Shown here: one piece after another, positions 54,543 through 63,065 of the stretch
Layout: every line of letters begins with the position of its first letter
How positions within the stretch are numbered: position 1 is the first letter of the stretch
Source of the DNA: ENR-C20 sp942493145
Lineage (GTDB): Bacteria > Bacillota > Clostridia > Acetivibrionales > DTU013
DNA: 64,000 nucleotides
Assembly: GCA_942493145.1 (NCBI GenBank)
Contig: OW818679.1
Location: 3,224,001-3,288,000 of the forward strand
Direction: 5' to 3'
Notes under the pieces: generated by a model
The model's database searches: none
Told to the model about the DNA's origin: nothing
Seen by the model: the letters and a program-made list of their open reading frames with translations, nothing else
Program-made: the position numbers and the translations under genes

Positions 54543-55796
54543 CTATAAAAAATAATATGAGTCTAAAAGGTATCTCTGCTGATATTTTACAGCCATTCTA
54601 AAAAGATATTTTTTTATGCTGGTATCCCTTGATTTCCCATCCTGAAATTGTGCGATAATTTTCAAAAAACCCTGTTTTTCCTTCTCTGTTGCCATATTTT
54701 TAAAGTAACCCCATACATGCTGCGCCGCATTAATTGAATTCCCCATGTCACTTTCTTTTTGCAATGAAGCTTCAACAAGATGGTAAAAATCAATAACCGG
54801 GTATCCACACTTGTCTTTAAGCAGCTTCCTTATTTCAGAATAAGTTGCCGGAGAGCTTTCCAGAATCTTATACTTATATCTGCTCCATTCGAGCTCAAGC
54901 GCTTTTATGCTTTTGTTTACGGAGGTAGAATTGATGCATTTTACAGCTGAAAGGTTCTTGTCTTTGACTTCAAGCATTATATCCAAATCGCGCCTCCCCA
55001 TTTCATCAAAAAATCGGACGAACTCATCGATCGAAATGGTTTTGGAATGGGAGCCTGGTTGCTTGTCGGGGTTTTGCTGGGAGTAATGGATCTTTTGTTT
55101 TCCGTCCCTGCATTTCCAGGTGTTTTTACAAGCATCTATCCAGTATGCATCGCTCTTTTCCAGGTCACAGGGATTGATACGGTTATGCAGTGTATCGTAT
55201 ACGATAGGGGCATCCAAAGCTGCACCGATTTCAAGCAGCTCACCGATATTATAAATACTGTCGTCATTCTCCAGCACAAGCCGCCTTTTAACTTTTTCAT
55301 CCAGATAACTGTAGTTGGTAAGGAACCTGCTGATGGCTTCCTTTTTATTACTGTATTTACCGCCTATGTGCAGCACGATTTTATTTGCCTCATCGACACC
55401 AAAGCAATCCAGTACCTTACTGTGATAATCCAAATCAGCAATAGCCCGCTTTACTACTCCCACATCGGGAGAGTTCAGTACTGTATACTGGCCCGGGTGC
55501 ATGGAGATCCTTATGCCTCCGGTACGTATCCTGTCACCTGTCTTCGCGAACCTGTCCGAGAACATATCCTTCCATGGTATTTTGTTCACAGGACTCGAAC
55601 CGAACGGCACCAGATCGGAACTGATCCTGAACAGCTTTATATCATTACTGATGTTATAATCAATTATCCTTTCAAGAGAATCCAGGTTATATGAGATAAG
55701 TTCCTCAAGCCTGGCTTCGCATGCATTTATTTGTATGCAGCTCTTAAAATCAGTATCCGGCACTCCAACCGTCAGACACGCATATCCTATATTCAT
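54543..55796 (-). CDS. uvsE: UV-damage endonuclease UvsE
   Basis: The product is 417 residues from the ATG at 55796, just after CCGGGGGAC; an in-frame ATG at 55847 is further upstream. The UvdE TIM-barrel motifs include RISMHPGQYTVLNSP, KIVLHIGGKYSNK and the metal-site residues of HNRINPCD. It nicks DNA 5' of UV photoproducts. The C-terminal 110 residues beyond the barrel are a helical extension found in Bacillus-type UvsE. Confidence 0.9.
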   Translation of the reverse strand: MNIGYACLTVGVPDTDFKSCIQINACEARLEELISYNLDSLERIIDYNISNDIKLFRISSDLVPFGSSPVNKIPWKDMFSDRFAKTGDRIRTGGIRISMHPGQYTVLNSPDVGVVKRAIADLDYHSKVLDCFGVDEANKIVLHIGGKYSNKKEAISRFLTNYSYLDEKVKRRLVLENDDSIYNIGELLEIGAALDAPIVYDTLHNRINPCDLEKSDAYWIDACKNTWKCRDGKQKIHYSQQNPDKQPGSHSKTISIDEFVRFFDEMGRRDLDIMLEVKDKNLSAVKCINSTSVNKSIKALELEWSRYKYKILESSPATYSEIRKLLKDKCGYPVIDFYHLVEASLQKESDMGNSINAAQHVWGYFKNMATEKEKQGFLKIIAQFQDGKSRDTSIKKYLFRMAVKYQQRYLLDSYYFL

Positions 55797-55967
55797 CTTA
55801 AGTCCCCCGGGATACAAGCTATGGAAAATTAATACCACACTGCACACATATTAACCACATTCTATTCCCAGCCCTGCAATTATGGTGAATATCCATATGT
55901 GATGGAACGAAAGTGATATGTATGGATGGATATGATACCACCCCCTCGGATGCTTGTAAGCCATTCC

Positions 55968-57548
55968 TTACTTTCCCTCCCGGTCGCATTTGCCGGATTC
56001 CGCTCCATCCTTTTGGGTTGATTCGTTTACATCCTCTTTGGCTGATTCATTCACATCCTCTTTGGTTGATTTATTCACTTCCTCTTTGGTTGAAATAAGC
56101 AGCTCATTGTTACCTAATTCTTTAGAAAATTCAGTTAAAAAAGCTGGAATATGCCTGTTCCCATCCGACTTGCTGAAACGAGCGCCACTTTCGGAAAGGC
56201 GTCTGATCACCAGGTATATTGAGGAAAAGAGTACCAGCATTACAATGCCGGCTATGAGTCCTGAAGCCTGCCCTGGAATAAGCGGCATGCTGAAAACTGA
56301 AATTATCAATACCATTAAAACTACCCAGGATGCATAAGGATATCCCGGCATCTGGCACTTCCCCTTCGGCGGGCATCCGTACTTCCTTCGGAAACGTATC
56401 TGTGTGGCTATTATAACCGCATATGTAAAAAGCAATGCGAAACCTCCTGAGCTGATCAAAAACAGATAGACCCTTGGAAACAGCAATCCAATACCCAAGC
56501 CTAAAAGCATGGAAATTCCGGAAAATATGATGCCACGGTAGGGAACATCCTTTGCATCCTTCAGCCAGAACGGCGCAAGTCCTGCATCAGCGAGAGAGCG
56601 CATCATCCTTCCCAGCCCGAACATGGCTGCCAGCATTGTAGAGAGTATGGCAGTGACCAATACCAGATTGACAGCAGTGCCCGCCCAACCGATGCCCCAT
56701 CTGTCAAGGGCTGCAACCATTGGGCTGACATCCTCCGTAAGTCCGGCTGTAGGAACAAGTATCAGGATCATAACAATGGTTACGATATAAAATCCCGCCA
56801 GACAAATAACCGTATAAGCAATTGCCCGGGGGACTGTCCTTACCGGATCGTCTGCTTCAGAGGAAGCCAATCCGATTATTTCAAAACCCGCATAGGAGAA
56901 CATCACTATCAGAATGCTTCCCGCGATTCCACTAATTCCTCCAGGCATGAAAGGTTCCCTTGTCAGTTCGCCGCTCCCTACCGGCGGGGTACCCGGAAAA
57001 AGCCCGGCAATCAGAAGCAGCGCCAAAACAATAAAAGCTGCAATTGTCAGAAGCTTTACAGCAGCAAGGCCACTTTCCAGCTTGCTCAGCTTGTCAGCCC
57101 CCAGGAGATTTAGTAATGTAACTGCTACAATAATAAGACTGCCCAGCAAAGGTACCGATAAACCGGGAGCTATGTCACGCACCAGAATGGAAACGGCAGT
57201 AGCTTCGCTTGACATAGCCAGGACCATGCCTGTCCAATATACCCATCCCACTACAAAACCTGTCCCCGGTCCAAAAACCTGAGCTGCAAAAGAACGAAAG
57301 GAGCCTGCATCAGGATTGGCCACAGTCATTTCGGACAGGGCAAAAAGTATAAAATAGACCAGTACCCCTCCCAATACATATGAAAGTATGATAGATGGTC
57401 CGGCAGCATGGACAGCAACCGAAGAACCGAGGAAAAAGGAACCTCCGATCACTGTCCCTAATGCCATCATGGTAAGCTGCCCAGCCGACAAGCCCTTATG
57501 TTTTCTTTTAATCTGAATCGCTCCTTTTCTTCCTGTCCAGGGCTTCAT
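55968..57548 (-). CDS. Amino-acid permease (APC family)
   Basis: The product is 526 residues from the ATG at 57548, with twelve membrane segments. APC motifs include LTMMALGTVIGGSFFLGS and MFSYAGFEIIGLASSEADDP. The last 40 residues carry a hydrophilic eight-residue repeat (KEDVNEST/A type), encoded by a short DNA repeat at about 56030-56095. The annotated start lies inside tlp; a start at the ATT at 57512, eight bases after GGAG and overlapping the tlp stop, would give MKRKHKG and fit homologues better. Substrate unknown. Confidence 0.82.
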   Translation of the reverse strand: MKPWTGRKGAIQIKRKHKGLSAGQLTMMALGTVIGGSFFLGSSVAVHAAGPSIILSYVLGGVLVYFILFALSEMTVANPDAGSFRSFAAQVFGPGTGFVVGWVYWTGMVLAMSSEATAVSILVRDIAPGLSVPLLGSLIIVAVTLLNLLGADKLSKLESGLAAVKLLTIAAFIVLALLLIAGLFPGTPPVGSGELTREPFMPGGISGIAGSILIVMFSYAGFEIIGLASSEADDPVRTVPRAIAYTVICLAGFYIVTIVMILILVPTAGLTEDVSPMVAALDRWGIGWAGTAVNLVLVTAILSTMLAAMFGLGRMMRSLADAGLAPFWLKDAKDVPYRGIIFSGISMLLGLGIGLLFPRVYLFLISSGGFALLFTYAVIIATQIRFRRKYGCPPKGKCQMPGYPYASWVVLMVLIISVFSMPLIPGQASGLIAGIVMLVLFSSIYLVIRRLSESGARFSKSDGNRHIPAFLTEFSKELGNNELLISTKEEVNKSTKEDVNESAKEDVNESTQKDGAESGKCDREGK

Positions 57549-57795
57549 CCCTGATTTCCTCCCTCATTGCATTGAGGCTTTCCAGCCTTCTCTCGTTTTT
57601 ATCCTTCAGAACCTGTCTCATTTTTTCATCGTCTGTCTTTGCTATCATTTCCTCCGCAAGCTCATAGTTCAGAATTGTCTTATCGATATTGAACTGGATT
57701 TTTTCTACATTATCACTTCTGTCATCAGGCTTGTGATCCCTCATTCCTTTATCAGGTTTGTGATCCTTTATTCCTTTATCAGGTTTGTGACTCAT
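57508..57795 (-). CDS. tlp: Tlp, small acid-soluble spore protein
   Basis: The product is 95 residues. KPDDRSDNVEKIQ and MREEIRDEA are the Tlp signatures; the family is a DNA-binding small acid-soluble spore protein of spore-formers. The N-terminus repeats DHKPDKG-type units twice before the core (HKPDKGIKDHKPDKGMRD), giving an unusually long leader encoded by a DNA repeat. It overlaps the permease gene by 41 bases at its 3' end. This protein marks the organism as a spore former. Direct repeats of ATTATTATGTCCAGAA lie upstream at about 57853 and 57884. Confidence 0.88.
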   Translation of the reverse strand: MSHKPDKGIKDHKPDKGMRDHKPDDRSDNVEKIQFNIDKTILNYELAEEMIAKTDDEKMRQVLKDKNERRLESLNAMREEIRDEALDRKKRSDSD

Positions 57796-58030
57796 ATCTA
57801 CTAACTCTCCTTTTCATATTTTTGTAGGCCTTTATTATCTTGCTGATCCCGTATTTATTATGTCCAGAATTTTTAAGTCCAAAATTATTATGTCCAGAAC
57901 AGAAATCATCAACCGTGTATTTGGAGTTTTTCCACGAAAATTAGAAGCATGTCCGCCCAGTATGGAGTAATTCGGTTAAAAATGATATAATAAATGCATT
58001 ACGCAAAGATGAAAGAAGATAATAATAATA

Positions 58031-59848
58031 ATGAATAACAGTTTTAATGATTTGGGCATATCGCCCCCAATATTGAAGGCCATTGAAGATATGGGCTTTG
58101 AGACACCTACTGAAGTACAGAGCATGGCAATCCCGCATATACTGAACAAGGAAGACCTTATCGTCATGTCAAAGACCGGCAGCGGCAAGACCGCGGTCTT
58201 CGGAGTTTCAATGCTGCAGCTGACAGATCCCACAGCTCCTGGTCCCCAAGGACTTATCCTTACACCTACTCGTGAACTGGCAGTCCAGGTGGACAGCGAT
58301 ATCAAGCTTCTGTCAAAACACCTCCAGCACAAGACAGCGGTTGTGTATGGGCAACACAGCATGAACGTGGAACTCCAGGCTCTAAGCAAGGGAGTTACCA
58401 TTGTTACAGGTACCCCCGGACGTGTATTCGACCATATCCAGCATGGAAACCTTGTAACAAAAAATATTCGGTTCCTTGTACTTGATGAAGCTGACAGGAT
58501 GCTGGACATGGGTTTTCTCGACCAGGTGGTGAGGATCGTCAGAACCATTCCTAAAGACAGGGTCACACTGCTTTTTTCAGCCACAATTCCGACAGAAGTT
58601 CGTAGAATCTGTCAGGTGTACATGAAAAACCCTGTTACGATTGAAATAGAATCACAAACCAAGACGGTGGATACCATCCGGCAGGCATACTATCGTGTCG
58701 CCCATAACGAAAAGAATACACAGCTGAACCGTCTGCTGCTGGTTGAACAACCGGAAAGCTGTATGATTTTCTGCAATACAAAAATCGCAGTGGACAGGGT
58801 CCAGGCATTTTTAACACGAAAGGGATATTCATCAGAAGCACTACATGGTGATATTCCCCAGGCCAAACGATCAAAGACCATCCAGCAATTCAAAGATGGG
58901 GACTTCCATATACTTGTTGCAACGGACGTTGCCGCACGGGGTCTTCATATTGATGAGCTTTCCCTTGTCATCAATTACGACGTTCCTTTAGAGAAAGACA
59001 GTTATGTACACAGGATCGGCCGTACAGGCAGGGCTGGAAATGAAGGCCGGGCCATTACAATGGTTACAAGCGAGGATATTATGAGCCTCTATGAAATCGA
59101 AGAGCATATCGGGGCAATGATAGAAGAAGCAGAACTACCGTCTGAAGATTTATACAATGAAAGAAAAGCAGTGGCTGAAGTATGGTTGCAAGCTAATGCC
59201 CTGAAGGTCATGCCAGTCCGGAATACTTCGGACAGGGAAAGACATCCGCGTAGTTCTTCAGGTAAAGACAGTCATACGAGAGTTGCTTCAGAGAACGCCA
59301 GGCCGCCGAGGGTTGCTTCAGAAAACGCCAGGCCGCCGAGGGTTGCCTCAGAAAACGCCAGGCCGCCGAGGGTTGCTTCAGAAAACGCCAGGCCGCCGAG
59401 GGTTGCTTCAGAAAACGCCAGGCCGCCGAGGATTGCTTCAGAAAACGCCAGGCCGCCGAGAGTTGCTTCAGAAAACGCCAGGCCGCCGAGGGTTGCTTCA
59501 GAAAACGCCAGGCCGCCGAGGGTTGCTTCAGAAAACGCCAGGCCGCCGAGAGCCGATGTGGATAATGCCAGACAGGCTCAGGTTAACCGTTCAGGCAACA
59601 GGCCTGCTCACAGCAGTTCAATCCAAACTGCAGCGAGGCCTGCACAGTATGACGATAAAACCGGAACAACGCCGACCGATAGGAATACTGGAAATAATTC
59701 TGTCAAAAGGGTCAGCAGAGGTTCGACATATCCGGCAGGAATGCAAAAGCAAACCGACAAATCCGGCACAACTGAAAAAGCTGGGCAAGACCCCTCAACC
59801 AAAACACCTTTCATCAAGCATTTGTTAAAAAGGATATTGGGTAAATAA
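58031..59848 (+). CDS. DEAD-box RNA helicase with tandem-repeat C-terminus
   Basis: The product is 605 residues. Motifs are MSKTGSGKTAVFG (I), TPTRELAVQ (Ia), VLDEADRMLDMGF (II), LLFSATIP (III), then TDVAARGLHID and HRIGRTGRAGNEGR (VI). After residue 400 the tail is low-complexity, with nine copies of a ten-residue RVASENARPP unit, then a degenerate tenth and a disordered Thr/Lys-rich end. It belongs to the CshA/DeaD group, which unwinds rRNA or mRNA. The 30-base repeat keeps all six frames mostly open, so the long reading frames on other frames are artefacts. Confidence 0.92.
   Translation: MNNSFNDLGISPPILKAIEDMGFETPTEVQSMAIPHILNKEDLIVMSKTGSGKTAVFGVSMLQLTDPTAPGPQGLILTPTRELAVQVDSDIKLLSKHLQHKTAVVYGQHSMNVELQALSKGVTIVTGTPGRVFDHIQHGNLVTKNIRFLVLDEADRMLDMGFLDQVVRIVRTIPKDRVTLLFSATIPTEVRRICQVYMKNPVTIEIESQTKTVDTIRQAYYRVAHNEKNTQLNRLLLVEQPESCMIFCNTKIAVDRVQAFLTRKGYSSEALHGDIPQAKRSKTIQQFKDGDFHILVATDVAARGLHIDELSLVINYDVPLEKDSYVHRIGRTGRAGNEGRAITMVTSEDIMSLYEIEEHIGAMIEEAELPSEDLYNERKAVAEVWLQANALKVMPVRNTSDRERHPRSSSGKDSHTRVASENARPPRVASENARPPRVASENARPPRVASENARPPRVASENARPPRIASENARPPRVASENARPPRVASENARPPRVASENARPPRADVDNARQAQVNRSGNRPAHSSSIQTAARPAQYDDKTGTTPTDRNTGNNSVKRVSRGSTYPAGMQKQTDKSGTTEKAGQDPSTKTPFIKHLLKRILGK
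59281..59580 (+). repeat. 30-bp coding tandem repeat in the helicase C-terminus
   Basis: Nine copies of GGTTGCTTCAGAAAACGCCA followed by GGCCGCCGAG, with five or fewer substitutions in total, plus a degenerate copy (59551-59580). The near-identity argues for recent expansion by slippage, so copy number probably varies among strains. Confidence 0.97.
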
Positions 59849-59876
59849 GAAGTTTAAGAAGGTTTGACAAAGGTAT

Positions 59877-59911
59877 GGGGGGAGGTCAAACAGAGGTTTG
59901 ACACTCCCCCC
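59877..59911 (+). terminator. Strong hairpin after the helicase gene
   Basis: GGGGGGAG-GTCAAAC (59877-59891) pairs with GTTTGAC-A-CTCCCCCC (59896-59911) with one bulge. It begins 29 bases after the helicase stop and has no T run on this strand. A related GTTTGACACT plus C-run motif is at 5721-5742. Confidence 0.6.
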
Positions 59912-59913
59912 GT

Positions 59914-59977
59914 CCCTTAAAACAATACAAGACTCCGATACAGGCAGTGTATCCGGAGTCTTGTATTGTTTTAAGGG
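59914..59977. repeat. Long near-perfect inverted repeat
   Basis: Arm 1 (59914-59942) and arm 2 (59948-59977) pair over 29 of 30 bases with one bulge; the loop is five bases. The arms begin CCCTTAAAACAATACAAG on one side and end GTATTGTTTTAAGGG on the other. On the minus strand no T run follows, so its role as a terminator is uncertain. It sits between the DEAD-box helicase and the zinc-ribbon gene. Confidence 0.85.
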
Positions 59978-59999
59978 ATGAGTAAAAATGATTATAAAA

Positions 60000-60023
60000 A
60001 AGGAGAGCCTAAGCTCTCCTTTG
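60000..60023 (-). terminator. Terminator of the zinc-ribbon gene
   Basis: On the minus strand AAAGGAGAGC pairs with GCTCTCCTTT around 60000-60023, and TTTTTTATAATC follows. It comes directly after the gene's stop at 60026. Confidence 0.85.
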
Positions 60024-60025
60024 AA

Positions 60026-60247
60026 TTACCACCTGTTACCGCCACCGAAGCTTCTGCCGCCGCCACCGCCGCCGCCTCTGTTGCCGCCGCCGCCGCCTCT
60101 CTGCTGCTGTTGCTTCCTTGCTCTTCTGCAGTCAGGGCACCTCTGTGGTTCATTCTCGAATCCTTTCTCTTTGTAGAAAGCCTGTTCACTTTCATTGAAA
60201 ACGAATTCTGCGTTACAATCCTTGCATGCTAATACTTTGTCTGCCAT
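60026..60247 (-). CDS. Zinc-ribbon protein with Gly/Arg-rich tail
   Basis: The product is 73 residues. Two Cys pairs (CKDC and CPDC, about 28 residues apart) form a zinc ribbon of the PF13451 type: VLACKDCNAEFVFNESEQ. The tail after residue 45 is RKQQQQRGGGGGNRGGGG, an RGG-box-like RNA-binding segment. Such small proteins occur near RNA helicases and cold-shock genes in Firmicutes. It faces the helicase across the inverted repeat. Confidence 0.85.
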   Translation of the reverse strand: MADKVLACKDCNAEFVFNESEQAFYKEKGFENEPQRCPDCRRARKQQQQRGGGGGNRGGGGGGGRSFGGGNRW

Positions 60248-60471
60248 ATCAATATACCTCCTTAATTTATTTGGATCAAATAATCCCCAACTTCCTGCTC
60301 CAGTAAATTAAAGAGAGTTACGTCCGGATAATTTATCCATATTCAGTTTATATCGACTATCTAATAGAGTGTATCATATTGCCGAATTTTATGCTACATA
60401 TATTTGAAATTTTTAATTTTTTTTACCTTCATTACCTTCAAATTCCTGGAAGTATAATTTTTAGAAACAGG

Positions 60472-60993
60472 TTATTTCTCCGGCTTCTTAGGATTCATAA
60501 TCATTGACATTATCCTGCCCTCAAGCCTTGGAGGTCTTTCAAGAACTCCTACATCTTTCAGATTTTCAGCGAACTTTGCCATCACTTCCTGACCAGAACT
60601 GGTGAATTTCATTTCCCGTCCTTTAAACCTTATACTGACCTTGACTTTATCACCGTCCTGTAAAAACTTCAATGCATTTTTCGCCTTGAATTCAAGATCA
60701 TGATCCTCAATTGACGCAGAAAGCCGTACTTCTTTTAAAGATACAACCTTTTGATTCTTTTTGGCTTCCTTCTCTTTTTTACTCTGCTCAAAGATGCTTT
60801 TATTGTAGTCAGTAATCTTACAGACTGGTGGAACTGCATTGGGTACAATTTTTACAAGATCCAGGTTCTTTGAAAAAGCAAGCTCCTGTGCTTCTTTTGT
60901 AGGTACAACTCCCAACATTGTACCGTCTGCATCAATAAGACGTACTTCCTTATCTCTGATGTCATCGTTCATAGCCAATTCATTTTTTCTAAT
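60472..60993 (-). CDS. infC: Translation initiation factor IF-3, probable AUU start
   Basis: The product is 173 residues. The N-domain is EVRLIDADGTMLGVVPTKEA, the linker KKEKEAKKNQ, and the C-domain VSIRFKGREM followed by RIMSMIMNPK. Eight bases after GGAGGT the codon is ATT (60993) followed by AGAAAAAATGAA; no ATG occurs there, and the GTG at 60999 is too close to the site. AUU is the conserved infC start that allows autoregulation by IF-3. The usual rpmI-rplT partners are absent downstream; instead a DEAD-box helicase gene ends 38 bases upstream of the start. Confidence 0.9.
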   Translation of the reverse strand: MRKNELAMNDDIRDKEVRLIDADGTMLGVVPTKEAQELAFSKNLDLVKIVPNAVPPVCKITDYNKSIFEQSKKEKEAKKNQKVVSLKEVRLSASIEDHDLEFKAKNALKFLQDGDKVKVSIRFKGREMKFTSSGQEVMAKFAENLKDVGVLERPPRLEGRIMSMIMNPKKPEK

Positions 60994-61030
60994 AATCACA
61001 CACCTCCAATTATTTGTTTATCTTTAATTA

Positions 61031-62179
61031 TTAACCTATTGCACTAAGTAAAACAGCCTGTTCGTCAATGACAGGAATTTTCTTCGATATAAGTTTCTGT
61101 ATGTCTCTCAGGTATTCCCTTTCCTCAACGTCGCAAAACGAGAGGGCTGTGCCTCCCAATCCTGCTCTTCCGGTTCTGCCTATACGATGTACATAAGTTT
61201 CCGGTACATTAGGCAAATCGAAATTGATAACATGGGAAAGCTCATGCACATCAATTCCTCTTGCGGCTATATCAGTCGCAACCAGAACCCTTGTCCGCTT
61301 CAGCTTGAAATTATTCAATGCCATCTGCCGGGCTCCCTGCGATTTATTGCCATGAATAGCTTGAGCCGATATCCTGGCTTTCTCCAGATCCTTTACGATC
61401 TTATCCGCGCCATGCTTTGTCCGAGTAAACACCAGCGCTGAATCGATGGATTTATTCTTAAGCAGCTGAATCAGCAACGATTTCTTGTCTTTCCTGTCTA
61501 CGAAATACACCGTCTGATCTATGGTGTCGACAGTTGATGAAACAGGTGTCACTTCAACCTTGACAGGGTTTGACAGGATGGTATTGACCAGTGATTTGAT
61601 TTCCAGTGGCATGGTTGCTGAAAATAAAAGTGTCTGTCTTGAGGTCGGAATTTGTGCAATTATTTTTTTAACATCATGTGAAAATCCCATATCAAGCATA
61701 CGATCTGCCTCATCCAGGACAAAAATCTTTATCTGGCCCAGGTTGATGTACCTCTGGTTCACAAGGTCAAGGAGTCTTCCCGGAGTTGCAACCAGAATAT
61801 CCACTCCTGATTTTAATGCGTTTGTCTGCGGAACCTGCGATACTCCGCCGAAAATAACGGTATGTCTGATTCCTGTATACTTGCCGTATGCAGTAAGGCT
61901 CTCATCTATCTGAACTGCAAGTTCACGTGTAGGAGTCAAAATCAAGGCTTTTATGGCCCTTGTCCCTTTTTCTGATGACTTTTCCTTGTAAAGATTCTGT
62001 AGCATTGGTATTGCAAATGCTGCTGTTTTTCCCGTTCCTGTCTGAGCACATCCGAGCAGATCCCTGCCTTCGAGTATTGGGGGAATCGCCTGTTCCTGTA
62101 TCGGTGTAGGCGCTGTATATCCTTCATTGTCAATAGCTCTAAGGATAGGTGTTATAATGTTTAGTTCTTCAAAATTCAA
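61031..62179 (-). CDS. DEAD-box RNA helicase
   Basis: The product is 382 residues, a core-only helicase. Motifs: GCAQTGTGKTAAFAIPM (I), TPTRELAVQ, VLDEADRMLDMGF (II), LLFSATMP (III) and HRIGRTGRAG (VI). The C-terminal extension is only about 15 residues, unlike the repeat-rich helicase at 58031. It is of the RhlE type. It lies between the TPR gene (26 bases upstream) and infC (downstream), so they probably form one operon. Confidence 0.92.
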   Translation of the reverse strand: MNFEELNIITPILRAIDNEGYTAPTPIQEQAIPPILEGRDLLGCAQTGTGKTAAFAIPMLQNLYKEKSSEKGTRAIKALILTPTRELAVQIDESLTAYGKYTGIRHTVIFGGVSQVPQTNALKSGVDILVATPGRLLDLVNQRYINLGQIKIFVLDEADRMLDMGFSHDVKKIIAQIPTSRQTLLFSATMPLEIKSLVNTILSNPVKVEVTPVSSTVDTIDQTVYFVDRKDKKSLLIQLLKNKSIDSALVFTRTKHGADKIVKDLEKARISAQAIHGNKSQGARQMALNNFKLKRTRVLVATDIAARGIDVHELSHVINFDLPNVPETYVHRIGRTGRAGLGGTALSFCDVEEREYLRDIQKLISKKIPVIDEQAVLLSAIG

Positions 62180-62205
62180 TCTTTTTTCTCCTTCTTTATT
62201 GATGG

Positions 62206-62772
62206 TTAATCAACTATACTCATTTCCTTCACCAGTAAAATCCTAAATTCTTTGCTGATAACACTTGCATCAGCTTCTTTGGAATTTTCATCAATGAGTT
62301 TTTGGTATAACTGTTCAACCATGTCCTGCCTGCCTGCCTTTTTATATGCAGACGCCAGGTTTACTGCGAAATTCAATGATGGTTCCATTCCATACGCTTT
62401 GGAATATACCTTCACGGCATATTTATATCTTCCCTTCAGCATGGAACTGTTTCCTTCTTTTAGTAACTCACCGGTGCTTTTCAATTTTTCTATACGATCG
62501 CTTTCCCTCTGGTCCTTTTCGATATCCATAATGTTGTTTAAGGCCCCACGGTTGGCAGGTTCTATATCCAACACCTTCAGATACATGTTTTTTGCTTCCT
62601 CGACATTGCTGTTCATCTTATAGTATTTAGCCAGTCTTGTATATGCAGCACAATTATTTTGATCCATTCCCAGGATCGCCATATTGATTTTATATGCATT
62701 TTCACCCCAAACATTGCCTAAGGCCATTTCTCCAGCTTTTTTCACAAACAGTTGCAATCTATCATTCCCCAT
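62206..62772 (-). CDS. TPR-repeat protein
   Basis: The product is 188 residues with about four tetratricopeptide repeats, for example the unit YTRLAKYYKMNSNVEEAKNM, then FAVNLASAYKKAGRQDMVEQ. It has no signal peptide or membrane segment. TPR proteins bind peptides or partner proteins. It is the first gene in a TPR-helicase-infC transcript with a leader upstream. Function unknown. Confidence 0.85.
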   Translation of the reverse strand: MGNDRLQLFVKKAGEMALGNVWGENAYKINMAILGMDQNNCAAYTRLAKYYKMNSNVEEAKNMYLKVLDIEPANRGALNNIMDIEKDQRESDRIEKLKSTGELLKEGNSSMLKGRYKYAVKVYSKAYGMEPSLNFAVNLASAYKKAGRQDMVEQLYQKLIDENSKEADASVISKEFRILLVKEMSIVD

Positions 62773-62792
62773 TTAAACCTCTTTTCCTTGTA

Positions 62793-62941
62793 CAAATCAG
62801 TACAAATATAAAAAGAGCCGGTTACCCATAGAATTGAGTTTCCCGCTCTAGAATCCCGATAACCATATTGCCTGTCGGTGTAAGGCAGTTGAAAAAACAA
62901 TAATACATTTACATCATACCACGTCTTAAGAAATATAGCAA
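62793..62941 (-). promoter_or_regulatory. Promoter and structured leader with internal terminator of the TPR-helicase-infC unit
   Basis: -35 TTGCTA (62936-62941) and -10 TATGAT (62913-62918) have a 17-base spacer. The transcript from about 62905 contains a GCCT-AGGC hairpin, then a stem GGTTA/TAACC, and a terminator: AGAGCGGG (62849-62842) pairs with CCGGCTCT (62821-62814), then TTTTTATATTT. The TPR ATG lies 40 bases beyond it. This is the arrangement of an attenuator. I do not recognise a known riboswitch class. Direct repeats GTACAAAT flank the end. Confidence 0.6.
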
Positions 62942-62982
62942 CACTTAGGAAATATGATGTTTATGAGTTTTCCGTGTGGCTA

Positions 62983-63035
62983 TTGACACCAATAAAACTG
63001 CAGTGTAATATAAAAATTATATGAACATTGTTCAT
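62983..63035 (+). promoter_or_regulatory. TetR gene promoter with operator palindrome
   Basis: TTGACA (62983-62988) and TAATAT (63006-63011) have a 17-base spacer. ATGAACATTGTTCAT (63021-63035), with perfect 7-base arms, lies just after the start point. The same core TGAACANTGTTCA is found at 63626-63640. Confidence 0.8.
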
Positions 63036-63065
63036 GAAAAATACAGTGGAAGAGAGGTCGCTCAT

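Noticed and set aside
59281..59580. CRISPR-like regular array
   Set aside because: The repeats are directly adjacent with no spacers and encode a continuous protein tail.
59283..59828. 181-codon reading frame (RTPGRRGLLQK repeats) and other long frames over the helicase tail
   Set aside because: They are shadow frames of the 30-bp repeat, whose length is a multiple of three; no ribosome site or homology, and the helicase frame has the conserved motifs.
60248..60471. rpmI and rplT after infC
   Set aside because: No reading frame for L35 or L20 occurs in this gap or nearby; it is an AT-rich gap with only a short palindrome (GGATAATTTATCC).
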